Notes: generated by a model from the sequence alone, not told the origin. A stretch of DNA of 64,000 nt from Lysobacteraceae bacterium (GCA_004297225.1 SCUI01000008.1:1-64000); one strand, 5' to 3'; counted from the stretch's first letter, positions 1 to 7,523 are shown. Numbers and translations are program-made.

Positions 1-110
1 CTTCTACAACCACCAGCGGCTCCATTCTTCGCTGGGATATGTCCCGCCGATCACGTTCGAACAGCAATGCGCCTAACTGTTGGGTGTCCACTTATTCGCA
101 GGAAGTCCCA
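1..110 (+). mobile_element. right end of an IS3-family insertion sequence (truncated by window edge)
   Basis: The first bases encode the typical C-terminus of an IS3-family transposase. After its stop codon comes a short stretch ending around position 110 that resembles an IS3-type terminal inverted repeat (tgtccactta at 85-94, ggaagtccca at 101-110). The left end lies outside the window, so inverted-repeat pairing and a target duplication cannot be checked. The bases immediately after 110 belong to an integron attC half-site, which makes this a likely IS insertion into attC. Confidence 0.7.
2..76 (+). CDS. IS3-family transposase, C-terminal end (partial)
   Basis: Only the last 24 codons are present, ending in TAA at 74-76. 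The residues FYNHQRLHSSLGY followed by PP and TFE match the conserved tail of the DDE integrase-type transposase (OrfB, rve domain) of IS3 elements. The catalytic DDE residues lie upstream of the window. The protein would act on the ends of its own IS. Whether the element is intact cannot be told from here. Confidence 0.85.
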   Translation, partial: FYNHQRLHSSLGYVPPITFEQQCA

Positions 111-146
111 CCCGCTTCGCGGGTCGGCTTAATTCAGGCGTTAGGC
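111..146 (+). other. right half of an integron attC recombination site
   Basis: This stretch has the central attC hairpin (cccgcttcgcggg, 111-123) followed by ggcttaattcaggcgttaggc at 126-146. It ends in GTTAGGC (140-146), which fits the R-prime core consensus GTTRRRY. The left half (R'' and L'') is missing and the IS3 end takes its place. Chromosomal integrons of xanthomonads carry attC sites of this general form. By IntI chemistry the cassette boundary would fall after the G at 140, so the OsmC gene that follows would be cassette-borne. Confidence 0.7.
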
Positions 147-167
147 CACTCTGGAGGATTGCCACCC

Positions 168-584
168 TTGCAGATCTCTGCATACCTTCGTAATGGTCCT
201 GGGGGTCATGAGCTCACCGTTTCGAGCGACGGGACTTTTCGGCCCTTGGTGATTTCCGCCAAGGCGTCTGGTCAAGGCAGCTCCATCAACGGCGGGGAGC
301 TCTTGATGGCCGCGCTTGCCACCTGCTACTGCAATGATTTGTACCGGGAGGCTGCCCGGCTGGGTGTGTCCATTACAGGCTGCGAGGTGCGGGCTCAGGG
401 CCAGTTCAATGGCATTGGCCTCGCCGCCCAGGACGTGACGTATTCGGCCAAGGTAGATTCGCCTGCACCTGCTCAACAGGTCGAGGCATTGCTCTCTGAG
501 ACGGACCGGCTTGCCGAGGTCCACAACTCGCTAAGGGCGGGTTGCACAGTTAGCCGGGTCGCGTGGCATGGGACCGCGGCTTGA
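168..584 (+). CDS. OsmC family protein
   Basis: The product is a small OsmC/Ohr-like protein, a family that often reduces organic hydroperoxides with two cysteines. The conserved block SGQGSSINGGELL (about 34-46) and ATCYCNDLYREA (about 51-62, Cys53 and Cys55), with Cys126 near the C-terminus, fit a thiol-active OsmC subfamily. An upstream ATG in the same frame exists at 39, but it lies in IS and attC sequence. I chose TTG at 168 because a GGAGG Shine-Dalgarno lies at 153-157 and the resulting 138-residue protein begins where the family does. The gene sits between two attC-like half-sites, so it is probably a captured integron cassette. A peroxidase role is inferred from the family. Confidence 0.8.
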   Translation: MQISAYLRNGPGGHELTVSSDGTFRPLVISAKASGQGSSINGGELLMAALATCYCNDLYREAARLGVSITGCEVRAQGQFNGIGLAAQDVTYSAKVDSPAPAQQVEALLSETDRLAEVHNSLRAGCTVSRVAWHGTAA

Positions 585-598
585 CTTGGGCGTTAGAC
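578..598 (+). other. second attC-like half-site overlapping the OsmC stop codon
   Basis: Bases 578-598 match the right half of the attC at 126-146 in 16 of 21 positions, and all five differences are transitions. The site ends in GTTAGAC (592-598), again fitting GTTRRRY. The OsmC stop codon (582-584) lies inside it. No convincing R'' partner (GTCTAAC) was found upstream, so this is a degenerate or half site rather than a complete attC. Confidence 0.5.
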
Positions 599-627
599 GC
601 GCATGAGACAATTCGGAACCCGATGAC

Positions 628-1287
628 ATGAGCCGAATCCTCTACTCCGGCACGAAGAACGCATCAAGCTGGGCGTTCAGGGCTTGGCTGGCCCTCAAGG
701 AGCAAGGCATTGAGTTCCAGGAGCGTGTCGTTGATATCCGCAGACCGCAGCGTTTCGATAACCTCGCGCGTGTGGCCGAGTTTTCACCGCCGGGGGCCGT
801 GCCAGTGCTCGTCGATGGCGACGCAGTCATCTACGATTCGCTTGCCATCATGGAGTACGCCAACGATCTCGGTGGCGGCTCCCTTCTTCCTGCGGATATG
901 AAATTGCGGGCCCAGGCTCGCTCGTTGGTGGCTTGGCAACATTCAGGCCTTTCCAATCTTTGCCCACGACTCTCATTTGAAAGCTCCTTCTATCCCGATC
1001 GGCGCGCCATGAGCCCTGGGGAGGCCGCAGATACAAAACGGCTATTCGACGTATTGGAGACGACGCTATTGCGCAGCGGCGGCCCTTTCCTTGTTGGAGA
1101 CCTATCACTCGCCGATTTGGCGTTTGTCCCGACCTTGATACGAATCATGTCCCATGCGCCAAACGCGGACGAGTGGCCGTTGACGGAAGCGTGGTACAAG
1201 CTGCTCATGTCCAGGGCTACCGTGCAGGAGTGGATGGAAGAGGCATCGAGGCTTCCGCCAGTATTACTGGACGACTACAGGGTGTAG
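628..1287 (+). CDS. glutathione S-transferase family protein
   Basis: The 219-residue product has the two-domain GST layout. An N-terminal thioredoxin-like half (about 1-80) includes SSWAFRAWLALKE and the glutathione-binding stretch VPVLVDGDAVIYDSLAI. An all-helical C-terminal half includes the N-capping region around FLVGDLSLADLAFVP. Such enzymes conjugate glutathione to electrophiles or isomerise them in the cytoplasm; the substrate cannot be read from sequence. It follows the attC-like half-site at 578-598 and may be another cassette gene. Base composition here is less GC-rich than in the core genes downstream, which fits acquisition. No strong Shine-Dalgarno precedes the ATG. Confidence 0.85.
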   Translation: MSRILYSGTKNASSWAFRAWLALKEQGIEFQERVVDIRRPQRFDNLARVAEFSPPGAVPVLVDGDAVIYDSLAIMEYANDLGGGSLLPADMKLRAQARSLVAWQHSGLSNLCPRLSFESSFYPDRRAMSPGEAADTKRLFDVLETTLLRSGGPFLVGDLSLADLAFVPTLIRIMSHAPNADEWPLTEAWYKLLMSRATVQEWMEEASRLPPVLLDDYRV

Positions 1288-1332
1288 TTCAATGCTTTTC
1301 GCTCCAACAATTCACAACACGCGGAGATTCGC

Positions 1333-1836
1333 ATGGCGCCGCAAACCAAGCGACAGCAATTCCTCGGGCTCCTCGGATGGTTCGTCCTGAGCTTTACGGC
1401 TTCCGCCATTGGGGCAGTGGCATCGGTGCAGGCCGGCGCCTTTTACGGCCAGCTGGCGCAACCTTCATGGGCCCCGCCCTCTTCTGTCTTCGGGCCCGTC
1501 TGGACCGTTCTTTACGCCCTGATGGCTATCGCCGCCTGGCTGGTATGGCGCCGCGGGGGTGTGCGCGCGAACCGAAACGCGCTCTCTTTGTTCTTGCTCC
1601 AGCTCGCGCTCAACGCGCTTTGGAGCTGGCTCTTCTTCGCGTGGCACCTGGGTGGGTTGGCGTTCGCCGAGATCGTGGTGCTTTGGGTTCTGATTGTCGC
1701 CACCCTGGTTTCCTTCTGGCGCGTGCGGCCGTTGGCGGGAGCCTTGCTCATTCCGTACTTGTTGTGGGTGAGCTTTGCGGTGGCGCTCAACTATTCGGTT
1801 TGGCAGCTCAATCCGCAGCTTCTGGGCTCGGCTTGA
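1333..1836 (+). CDS. TspO/MBR family protein
   Basis: The product is a 167-residue, five-helix membrane protein of the TspO/peripheral benzodiazepine receptor family, which binds porphyrins and other tetrapyrroles or lipids. Diagnostic residues are visible: QPSWAPPSSVFGPVWTVLY (about 38-56), an Ala/Trp-rich second helix, LNALWSWLFFAWH in helix 3, and PYLLWVSFAVALN in helix 5. Conserved Trp and Pro residues are intact. It lies between a GST and an ABM-domain gene in the accessory first 2 kb, with no visible transcription link except close spacing to the latter. A stress or tetrapyrrole role is inferred from the family only. Confidence 0.9.
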   Translation: MAPQTKRQQFLGLLGWFVLSFTASAIGAVASVQAGAFYGQLAQPSWAPPSSVFGPVWTVLYALMAIAAWLVWRRGGVRANRNALSLFLLQLALNALWSWLFFAWHLGGLAFAEIVVLWVLIVATLVSFWRVRPLAGALLIPYLLWVSFAVALNYSVWQLNPQLLGSA

Positions 1837-1857
1837 CCACGTAGGGAGGTGCGGCTC

Positions 1858-2163
1858 GTGATCAGATTGGTCGTGATCGTCAAATACCGCGCGCTCCCGG
1901 GGCAACAGGAGGCCGCCAGGCGAGAAATTGCCGCGTTGATCGCAACGGTCCAGTCCTCGGAGCCCGAGTGCGGGGGCATCACGATGCTCCAGGACGCGGC
2001 CGATCCAGCCGGGTTCACCCTGATCGAGGATTGGCCGAGCCAGGAAATCTTCCTGGGGCCGCACATGCAACAGCCTCACATCCAGGCCTTCATCCAGGCC
2101 GCCTCCGGATTCCTTGCCGGACCACCCGATATCTCCTTCTGGCACCCCGTCGGCGGCGCCTGA
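1858..2163 (+). CDS. antibiotic biosynthesis monooxygenase (ABM) domain protein
   Basis: The product is a small single-domain protein of the dimeric alpha/beta-barrel ABM type (about 101 residues). It shows the typical opening VVIVKYRALPGQQEAARREI, a central GGITMLQDAADPAGFTLIEDW stretch, and a conserved His pair region PHMQQPHIQAF. Members act as cofactor-free monooxygenases or heme- and quinone-handling proteins; no substrate can be assigned. I chose GTG at 1858 because AGGGAGG at 1843-1849 lies 8 bases upstream. An in-frame GTG at 1849 overlaps that Shine-Dalgarno and is less likely. The gene starts 21 bases after the TspO stop and may be co-transcribed with it. Confidence 0.75.
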   Translation: MIRLVVIVKYRALPGQQEAARREIAALIATVQSSEPECGGITMLQDAADPAGFTLIEDWPSQEIFLGPHMQQPHIQAFIQAASGFLAGPPDISFWHPVGGA

Positions 2164-2246
2164 CAATGCTCCGCGGATGCTATTGCCCGGAAGCCTGCCA
2201 AGCCCTGCAGCCGCAGGTTCCTGCCTTGTAACGCCCAGGAGTAACC

Positions 2247-2582
2247 ATGGCCACCTGGATCGCAACCGCGATACCGCTCATCCCCGAAGTCATCCGCCTG
2301 ACCACGCCCTACTTCAGCAGGAAGCCGCAGGACAAGTCGCTGGACCTGCCCGCCTCGGTCGCCGAGCTGCAGGATGCGTCGCGCACCAACGCGGATGCGA
2401 TCACCCGCAATGCCGAGGCGCTTTCGGTGTTCGCGGAAAACACGCAGAAGTACATCGAGGCGCTGCAGACCGGCGCCGTGGTGCTGCGTCGCGAACTGGC
2501 CGTGGCCAGGACGGTGGCGATCGTCGCCGCCACCATGGCTGCATTGGCCTTCGCCCTGGCCGCGTACGCGCTATCCAGCTGA
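2247..2582 (+). CDS. hypothetical protein with C-terminal membrane anchor
   Basis: The product has 111 residues. It has a mildly hydrophobic N-terminus (TWIATAIPLIPEVI), a polar helical middle rich in Asp, Asn and Ala (about 28-85) that could form a coiled coil, and a single strongly hydrophobic C-terminal segment (about 88-110) that predicts a tail-anchored inner-membrane protein. GGAG at 2239-2242 is a good ribosome-binding site before the ATG. I do not recognise the family and assign no function. It lies 6 bases before the pyrimidine-dimer glycosylase gene, so the two may form an operon. Confidence 0.6.
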   Translation: MATWIATAIPLIPEVIRLTTPYFSRKPQDKSLDLPASVAELQDASRTNADAITRNAEALSVFAENTQKYIEALQTGAVVLRRELAVARTVAIVAATMAALAFALAAYALSS

Positions 2583-2588
2583 CGCCCG

Positions 2589-3032
2589 ATGCGGCTGTGG
2601 TCCCTGCATCCGAAGTACCTGGATCCACAAGGACTCGTCGCCCTGTGGCGGGAAGGGTTGCTGGCCAGGGCAGTCCTGCGCGGCGAGACCCGGGGTTACA
2701 CGCGACATCCGCAACTGGAGCGGTTCGCGGCCCATGAACATCCGCGCCTGGCGATCAATGCCTACCTGGCGGCGGTGCACGCCGAGGCCGTGAGTCGCGG
2801 CTATGCGTTCGACCGGTCCAAGCTGGGCCCGGTGCGCGAAGTCGCGCCGATCACGGTCGGAACCGGACAGCTGGCGCTGGAATGGCGGCACCTCCAGCAA
2901 AAGCTCGCCGCGCGCAGTCCACTGCTCCACGCACGCTGGTCCGGGCTCGCCAGCCCCGATTGCCATCCGCTGTTCGAGCCCGGGCCGGGGCCGGTGGCAT
3001 CATGGGAGCGCGCAGATCAAGGAATCCCCTGA
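2589..3032 (+). CDS. pyrimidine dimer DNA glycosylase/endonuclease V family protein
   Basis: The 147-residue product opens with MRLWSLHPKYLDPQGLVALWREGLLA and continues with ETRGYTRHPQLERF, the signature of the Pyr_excise family (T4 endonuclease V-like). These proteins cleave the glycosidic bond at UV-induced cyclobutane pyrimidine dimers and nick the backbone in base excision repair. The start at 2589 places this motif exactly at the N-terminus, as in homologues. The C-terminal tail is Pro/Gly-rich. It lies between two small genes on the same strand with short spacers. Assignment is by family motif; activity on dimers is expected but not shown here. Confidence 0.75.
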   Translation: MRLWSLHPKYLDPQGLVALWREGLLARAVLRGETRGYTRHPQLERFAAHEHPRLAINAYLAAVHAEAVSRGYAFDRSKLGPVREVAPITVGTGQLALEWRHLQQKLAARSPLLHARWSGLASPDCHPLFEPGPGPVASWERADQGIP

Positions 3033-3044
3033 GGGCTGGATCAC

Positions 3045-3290
3045 ATGCCGCTGGTCGCCGTCGCCTCACCCACCTCCGAACCCGAGCGGGCCGCCATGGT
3101 CAGCCTGCTCGACGCCAACGACATCCCGTGCCTGGTGCGGGGCGGCAACTTCGCGACCCTGCTGCCGGGCCTGCGCATCGGCACCTCGGGCACGGCGACG
3201 CTGATGGTTCCCGAGTCCCTGGCCGCCCGGGCCCGGGAACTGCTGGCGGTGTTCGCCGAACCGGCGGGGCCGGATGAACCCGACGGCTGA
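3045..3290 (+). CDS. DUF2007-type small protein
   Basis: The 81-residue product resembles the DUF2007 fold (a small alpha/beta unit sometimes called a putative signal-transducing protein). The order is a first strand (MPLVAVASP), a helix (EPERAAMVSLLDANDI), then CLVRGGN, a loop, and a final strand-helix ATLMVPESLAARARELLAVF. A second, longer DUF2007-like gene occurs at 33690-34475. The function is unknown. It starts 12 bases after the glycosylase stop and is probably translated from the same message. Confidence 0.65.
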   Translation: MPLVAVASPTSEPERAAMVSLLDANDIPCLVRGGNFATLLPGLRIGTSGTATLMVPESLAARARELLAVFAEPAGPDEPDG

Positions 3291-3339
3291 CATCGACTTT
3301 TTTTCATAAAGTACTTGACGCGACCGAAATCGTGGCGTC

Positions 3340-4821
3340 ATGCTCCGCCCCATGAGCCGACTCCGCGACCACGCACTTCTCGCCGCCCTGTTGCTGGGCC
3401 TGCTGGCCGACCTGCTGCTGCGCGCCGAGGGACGCCCGGGCCTGAACGCCTTCCTGATGGCGATCGCCGGCGCGACGACGCTGTGGCTGCTGGGTCGGAT
3501 CCGCGCCCAACCCGTCTCCGCCGAGAGCCGCTGGCTGGTCCTGGGGGCCGTGGGTTTCGCCGCGCTGTTGATGCTGCGCGACGCCGAGGCCCTGGCCGTG
3601 TTCGACCTCCTGGCGATCATCGTCCTGCTCGGGCTGGCCGCCGGTCGTGGCGCGCTCCAGTGGGCGCGGCAGGCCGAGGTGCAACCCCTGTTCGCCGCGG
3701 CGGCGCGGGTGGCGGCACTGATCGCACTGGGACCCCTGGGCTGGAGCTTCGGCAGTGCCAAATCCGTGCCTGGAGGAACTCCAGGTGCGCGCGGAACCTG
3801 GCGCAGCCGCAGCGGCACGCTGGTGCGCGGCGTGGCCATGGCGCTGCCGGCCCTGCTGGTGCTGGTCGCCCTGCTTTCCGCGGCCGACCCGGTCTTCGCC
3901 GGCCTGCTGCAGCGTCTCGTTTCCTTCGGCCTGGAGCCCTTGCTCGAACACCTGGGCTTCGCCGCGCTGATGGCGTGGTTCGCGAGCGGCTACCTGCGCG
4001 CGGCGCTGGTGCCGGATCCTGCGATCGATTCGCTACGCCTGCCCCGTCCGGCGCTGTCCCCGGCCGAGCCGGCGATCGCGCTGTCGCTGCTCGCGCTGCT
4101 GTTCCTGGCCTTCCTCGCGGTGCAGGCGCGCTATCTGTTCGGCGGCGCGGACGTGGTCGCGCTGACCGACGGCCTGGGTTATGCCGAGTACGCTCGGCGC
4201 GGATTCTTCGAACTGGTCGCCGCGATCGCCTTCGTCGTGCCGTTGCTGCTGCTCGCGGACTGGGCCGCGGCCGATGGCGACAGCCGCGCGCGCCGCATGC
4301 TGCGCGCGGTCTCGCTGTTGCTGGTCGCCCTGCTCGCCGGCGTCATGGTCTCGGCCGTGTTCCGCATGCACCTCTACCAGCAGGCCTACGGGCTGACCGA
4401 GGCGCGCGTGTACGTGTGCACGATCCTGCTGTGGCTCGCCGGGGTGCTGGCATGGCTGGCCGCGACCGTGTTGCGCGGCAGGCGCCGCGAGTTCGCATTC
4501 GGCGCCATCGTCGGTGGACTGGCCTGCCTGGCAGGGCTGCACGTGCTGAATCCGGAAGCGCTGGTGGCGCGGGTGAACCTGTCGCGCGCCGCGGCCGGCC
4601 TCGAGTACGACGGCGCCTACCTGCGTACGCTCGGCGCCGATGCGGTGCCGGCGCTGCTGGCGGCGCGCGCAAACCTGCCGCCCGGCGAGCGTTCCCGGAT
4701 CGAGGCCGCTTTGCGCGCACGGTGGTCGGGCGAGCGGCCTGGTGGCTGGCGCACCTGGAATCTCGCCGACGCCCGTGCACGCGCGCTGGTGGCACGCTCG
4801 CTGGAGGGCGATGGCCGATAG
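3340..4821 (+). CDS. polytopic inner-membrane protein (DUF4173/DUF4153-like)
   Basis: The product has 493 residues and more than ten hydrophobic segments rich in Leu and Ala, and no recognised catalytic motif. The pattern, including SAADPVFAGLLQR and LYQQAYGLTEARVYV in the middle region, fits the DUF4153/DUF4173 group of bacterial membrane proteins, which has no agreed function. The C-terminal 80 residues are soluble and Arg-rich. A second in-frame ATG at 3352 is also possible. The gene converges on the cold-shock gene; the bidirectional-looking hairpin at 4834-4854 lies between them. I infer inner-membrane location and nothing more. Confidence 0.7.
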   Translation: MLRPMSRLRDHALLAALLLGLLADLLLRAEGRPGLNAFLMAIAGATTLWLLGRIRAQPVSAESRWLVLGAVGFAALLMLRDAEALAVFDLLAIIVLLGLAAGRGALQWARQAEVQPLFAAAARVAALIALGPLGWSFGSAKSVPGGTPGARGTWRSRSGTLVRGVAMALPALLVLVALLSAADPVFAGLLQRLVSFGLEPLLEHLGFAALMAWFASGYLRAALVPDPAIDSLRLPRPALSPAEPAIALSLLALLFLAFLAVQARYLFGGADVVALTDGLGYAEYARRGFFELVAAIAFVVPLLLLADWAAADGDSRARRMLRAVSLLLVALLAGVMVSAVFRMHLYQQAYGLTEARVYVCTILLWLAGVLAWLAATVLRGRRREFAFGAIVGGLACLAGLHVLNPEALVARVNLSRAAAGLEYDGAYLRTLGADAVPALLAARANLPPGERSRIEAALRARWSGERPGGWRTWNLADARARALVARSLEGDGR

Positions 4822-4827
4822 CGGCAC

Positions 4828-4854
4828 AAAAAAGCCCCGCCGTTGCGGCGGGGC
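4828..4854 (-). terminator. rho-independent terminator of the cold-shock gene
   Basis: A perfect 8-bp GC stem (4834-4841 with 4847-4854) closes a 5-base loop. On the minus strand it is followed by a run of six T (4828-4833), which is a textbook intrinsic terminator for the csp gene starting at 5088. It may also help stop transcription from the convergent membrane-protein gene, but there is no T-run on that side. Confidence 0.85.
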
Positions 4855-4878
4855 CTGGAAGCATTCGGTTGGGGTCGT

Positions 4879-5088
4879 TCAGGCGGTGACGGGCTGCACA
4901 CCCGCGGCCTGGGCGCCCTTCGGGCCCTGCTGGACCTCGTAGCTGACACGCTGGCCTTCCTGCAGGCTGCGAAAGCCCTTCGAGCTGATCGCCGAATAGT
5001 GCACGAACACGTCGGCGCTGCCATCCTCGGGTGCGATGAAGCCGAAACCCTTGGCGTCGTTGAACCACTTCACGGTGCCGTACTGCAT
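4879..5088 (-). CDS. cold-shock protein, CspA family
   Basis: The 69-residue product is a single cold-shock (OB-fold) domain. It carries the RNP1-like [11 protein letters not shown] (about 13-23) and RNP2-like DVFVHYSAI (about 26-34), both of which bind single-stranded nucleic acids. Such proteins act as RNA chaperones that melt structure in mRNA. The length is normal for the family. A promoter with a 17-bp spacer (5157-5185) and a strong terminator frame it, leaving a 5' leader of about 60 bases, so it is monocistronic. The leader is shorter than the long regulatory leader of E. coli cspA, so I do not claim cold induction. Confidence 0.95.
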   Translation of the reverse strand: MQYGTVKWFNDAKGFGFIAPEDGSADVFVHYSAISSKGFRSLQEGQRVSYEVQQGPKGAQAAGVQPVTA

Positions 5089-5156
5089 AGCGTTGCTGAC
5101 CTCGTCCAGGGTGGTATGCGTGCGCAGGCGCGTGGGGCTGCCGGCGCACGAGCCCG

Positions 5157-5185
5157 AGTATGCAAAGCCGGCGGGCGGCTTGCAA
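5157..5185 (-). promoter_or_regulatory. sigma-70-type promoter of the cold-shock gene
   Basis: On the minus strand a -35 TTGCAA (5180-5185) and a -10 CATACT (5157-5162) are separated by 17 bases. Transcription would start near 5150, about 60 bases before the csp start codon. The -35 box directly follows the stop codon of the upstream phosphorylase gene, which makes csp an independent unit. Confidence 0.55.
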
Positions 5186-5944
5186 TCACCCCGCCAGCAG
5201 GGCGGACAGCACCCGCGAGACCCCGGCGGTGGCCAGGCGGACGTTGGCCAGCACGTCGTCCAGGGTGATCACCTCGTCCGGATCCGGACCGGCCCCGGCC
5301 GCCCAGTTGGCGACGATGGCGAGGCAGGCGTAATCGATTCCCAGTTCGCGGGCGAGGCCGGCCTCGGGCATGCCGGTCATGCCGACCAGGTCGCAACCGT
5401 CGCGGCGCATGCGGGCGATCTCGGCGCGGGTCTCCAGCCGTGGCCCCTGGGTGGCGCCGTAGCAGCCGCCGTCGACCATCGGGACGCCGGCCGTGGCGGC
5501 GGCCGCTAGGACCTCGCGGCGCAGGGTCGCCGTATAGGGTTCGCCGAAGTCGACGTGCAGGACCTCGCTGCCGGGTTCTTCGCACAGGGTGGAGACGCGA
5601 CCCCAGGTGTAGTCGATCAGCTGGTCCGGGCAGCCGAGCACACCCGGTCCCCAGGCCGGAGTGATGCCGCCGACCGTGTTGAGCGCCAGCACCCGGCGGG
5701 CGCCCGCCTGGCGCAGCGCGACGAGGTTGGCGCGGTAGTTGATCCGGTGCGGAGGCACGCCATGGCCTTCGCCGTGGCGGGCGAGGAAGGCGACGCGCTC
5801 CCCCGCCAGCGTTCCCACGCGCACGGGACCGCTCGGCGCGCCATAGGGTGTCGTGGCGTCGATGGATTCGACGTCGGCCAGCTCGGCCAGCGCGTAGACG
5901 CCGGTGCCGCCGATCACCGCCAGCACGGGATCGCGCCGGCTCAT
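5186..5944 (-). CDS. S-methyl-5'-thioinosine (or thioadenosine) phosphorylase
   Basis: The 252-residue product is a family-2 nucleoside phosphorylase. An N-terminal GGTGVYAL phosphate-binding loop, ARHGEGH (about 54-60), the [11 protein letters not shown] stretch, [17 protein letters not shown] and MTGMPEA are all present. Near the C-terminus it reads VANWAAG, where true methylthioadenosine phosphorylases have a TDYD-type motif that recognises the 6-amino group. NWAAG is what I know from 6-oxopurine-preferring methylthioinosine phosphorylases of pseudomonads. The reaction would give hypoxanthine and 5-methylthioribose-1-phosphate. The start overlaps the hpt stop by four bases (ATGA), and Hpt can reuse the hypoxanthine. 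Substrate preference is inferred. Confidence 0.85.
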   Translation of the reverse strand: MSRRDPVLAVIGGTGVYALAELADVESIDATTPYGAPSGPVRVGTLAGERVAFLARHGEGHGVPPHRINYRANLVALRQAGARRVLALNTVGGITPAWGPGVLGCPDQLIDYTWGRVSTLCEEPGSEVLHVDFGEPYTATLRREVLAAAATAGVPMVDGGCYGATQGPRLETRAEIARMRRDGCDLVGMTGMPEAGLARELGIDYACLAIVANWAAGAGPDPDEVITLDDVLANVRLATAGVSRVLSALLAG

Positions 5945-6516
5945 GGCAGCGCGTAGATCGCTGGCAGGTTTCGCCCCTGCTCGTGGAAGTCCATGCCGTA
6001 ACCGAACACGTAACGGTCCGGCACCTCGAGCCCGACGTAGTCCGCGCAAAGGCCTTCCACGCAGCGGTCGTGCCGCTTGACCACCATCGCGGCGATGCGT
6101 ACCTCGGCCGCGCCCTCGCCCCGGCACCAGTCGCGGACGGCGGCAAGCGTGTGCCCTTCGTCGACGATGTCGTCGACCAGCAGCACGCGGCGGCCGCGCA
6201 ACGGCGTGGCCGGCCGGTGCTTCCACGCCAGTTCGCCGCCGGACTGCGCGCCGCGGTAGCGGGTGGCGTGCAGGTAATCGAATTCCAGGTCGAGCCCGCG
6301 CGCGCCGATTTCCAGCGCCAGTTGCGCGGCAAACGGCAGGCCGCCGTGCATCACCGTGAGGAACACCGGGCGGTGCGCGGCGTCCGGAACTCCACCGGCG
6401 CTGTAGTCCGCGGCGATGCGCTCGGCCATCGGCGCGATGGCGGCTTCGATGGTGGCGCGATCATGGACCAGGTCGGCCGCCGCCATCGCCTGCGCCAGTT
6501 CCGGTGGCGTGCTCAT
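5941..6516 (-). CDS. hpt: hypoxanthine-guanine phosphoribosyltransferase
   Basis: The 191-residue product is a type I phosphoribosyltransferase. The PRPP-binding motif VLLVDDIVDEGHTL lies around residues 100-113, with the PPi loop near VMHGGLPFA (about 54-62) and a C-terminal purine-binding region YVFGYGMD. It salvages hypoxanthine or guanine with PRPP to IMP or GMP in the cytoplasm. The start overlaps the nagZ stop and the stop overlaps the phosphorylase start, each by ATGA, so the three genes are translationally coupled. Neighbouring methylthioinosine phosphorylase would supply hypoxanthine, which supports the assignment. Confidence 0.9.
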   Translation of the reverse strand: MSTPPELAQAMAAADLVHDRATIEAAIAPMAERIAADYSAGGVPDAAHRPVFLTVMHGGLPFAAQLALEIGARGLDLEFDYLHATRYRGAQSGGELAWKHRPATPLRGRRVLLVDDIVDEGHTLAAVRDWCRGEGAAEVRIAAMVVKRHDRCVEGLCADYVGLEVPDRYVFGYGMDFHEQGRNLPAIYALP

Positions 6517-7511
6517 GCCACGCCACTTTCCAGGCGTTGGCGGGCGGCGCCGTACTCGGCGCTGGCCAGCAAGCCGTCCCAGCCCATCGGGCCGCGGCCA
6601 ATCAGGCTGATGAGCGCGGCGGTGTTGAGCGCTCGGCCTTCGACCGCGGCCAGCGAATCGGGCACCAGGTCCGGATGGCAGACCAGGACCACGTCGCAAC
6701 CGGCGTCCAGGTGCGCGTCGATGCGCGCCTTGACGCCACCGGCGGAGAACGCCGCGGCCATGCCGATGTCGTCGGAGAAGACGACGCCACGAAAGCCCAT
6801 CTCGTCGCGCAGGATCTCCCGGATCCAGCGCGCGGAATAACCCGCGGGTTCCGGCGCGACCTGCGGATAGACCACGTGCGCCATCATCACCGCGTCCGCC
6901 TTCGCCTCGATGCCGGCGGCGAACGGGACCAGGTCGAGCGCGCGCAGTTCCTCGAGCGGACGATCGTCGACGGCGGTGTCGTAGTGCGTGTCCTCGAGCA
7001 CCGAGCCATGGCCGGGGAAGTGCTTGAGCGTGGCGGCCATGCCGGCGGCGTGCATGCCGCGGACGTAGGCGCGGGTGAACTCGGCGACGACCTGCGGATC
7101 CGGCGAGAACGCGCGGTCGCCGATGGCGCGGTTGCCGCGGCCCAGGTCCACCACCGGCGCGAAGCTCAGGTCCACGCCGCTGGCGCGCACTTCGCTGGCC
7201 ATCAGCCAGGCGTGGCGCTCGGCCAGATCGATCGCCGCGGCCGGGTCGGTGGCATGCAGGCGGCCGAAGCCGTCCAGCGAGGGCAACGCGCTGTAGCCGT
7301 CGCGGAAGCGCTGCACGCGGCCGCCTTCCTGGTCGACGCAGACCAGCTGCGGGCGCGGAGCGGCTTCGCGGATCGCCTGCGAGAGCTCGGCGACCTGCGC
7401 CTTCGAGGCGAAGTTGCGCGCGAACAGGATCACGCCGGCGCAGGCGTCGTGTTGCAGCCAGTCCCGTTCCCGGGGGGTGAGTTGATGGCCGGATATGCCG
7501 ATTACTAGCAT
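6513..7511 (-). CDS. nagZ: beta-N-acetylhexosaminidase NagZ
   Basis: The product (332 residues) is a single-domain glycoside hydrolase family 3 enzyme. It has the diagnostic KHFPGHG at about 163-169, the Asp174-x-His176 general acid/base pair in the following loop, and the nucleophile region FSDD at about 245-248. Cytoplasmic NagZ removes N-acetylglucosamine from 1,6-anhydro-muropeptides in cell-wall recycling, and its products can act in AmpR-type induction of beta-lactamase. It has no signal peptide, as expected. It is the first gene of a coupled nagZ-hpt-phosphorylase operon. An AmpD-type amidase at 32221-32787 serves the same recycling route. Confidence 0.95.
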   Translation of the reverse strand: MLVIGISGHQLTPRERDWLQHDACAGVILFARNFASKAQVAELSQAIREAAPRPQLVCVDQEGGRVQRFRDGYSALPSLDGFGRLHATDPAAAIDLAERHAWLMASEVRASGVDLSFAPVVDLGRGNRAIGDRAFSPDPQVVAEFTRAYVRGMHAAGMAATLKHFPGHGSVLEDTHYDTAVDDRPLEELRALDLVPFAAGIEAKADAVMMAHVVYPQVAPEPAGYSARWIREILRDEMGFRGVVFSDDIGMAAAFSAGGVKARIDAHLDAGCDVVLVCHPDLVPDSLAAVEGRALNTAALISLIGRGPMGWDGLLASAEYGAARQRLESGVA

Positions 7512-7523
7512 CTGGAGGGTCCT

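Noticed and set aside
71..146. GCCTAAC (71-77) and GTTAGGC (140-146) as the two outer boxes of a complete attC
   Set aside because: The first box is the end of the transposase and its stop codon, and the bases between carry an IS3-type terminal repeat with no L-box partner. The match is probably chance.
3314..3340. TTGACG as a promoter for the membrane-protein gene
   Set aside because: No -10 hexamer occurs at 16-18 bases downstream before the start codon.
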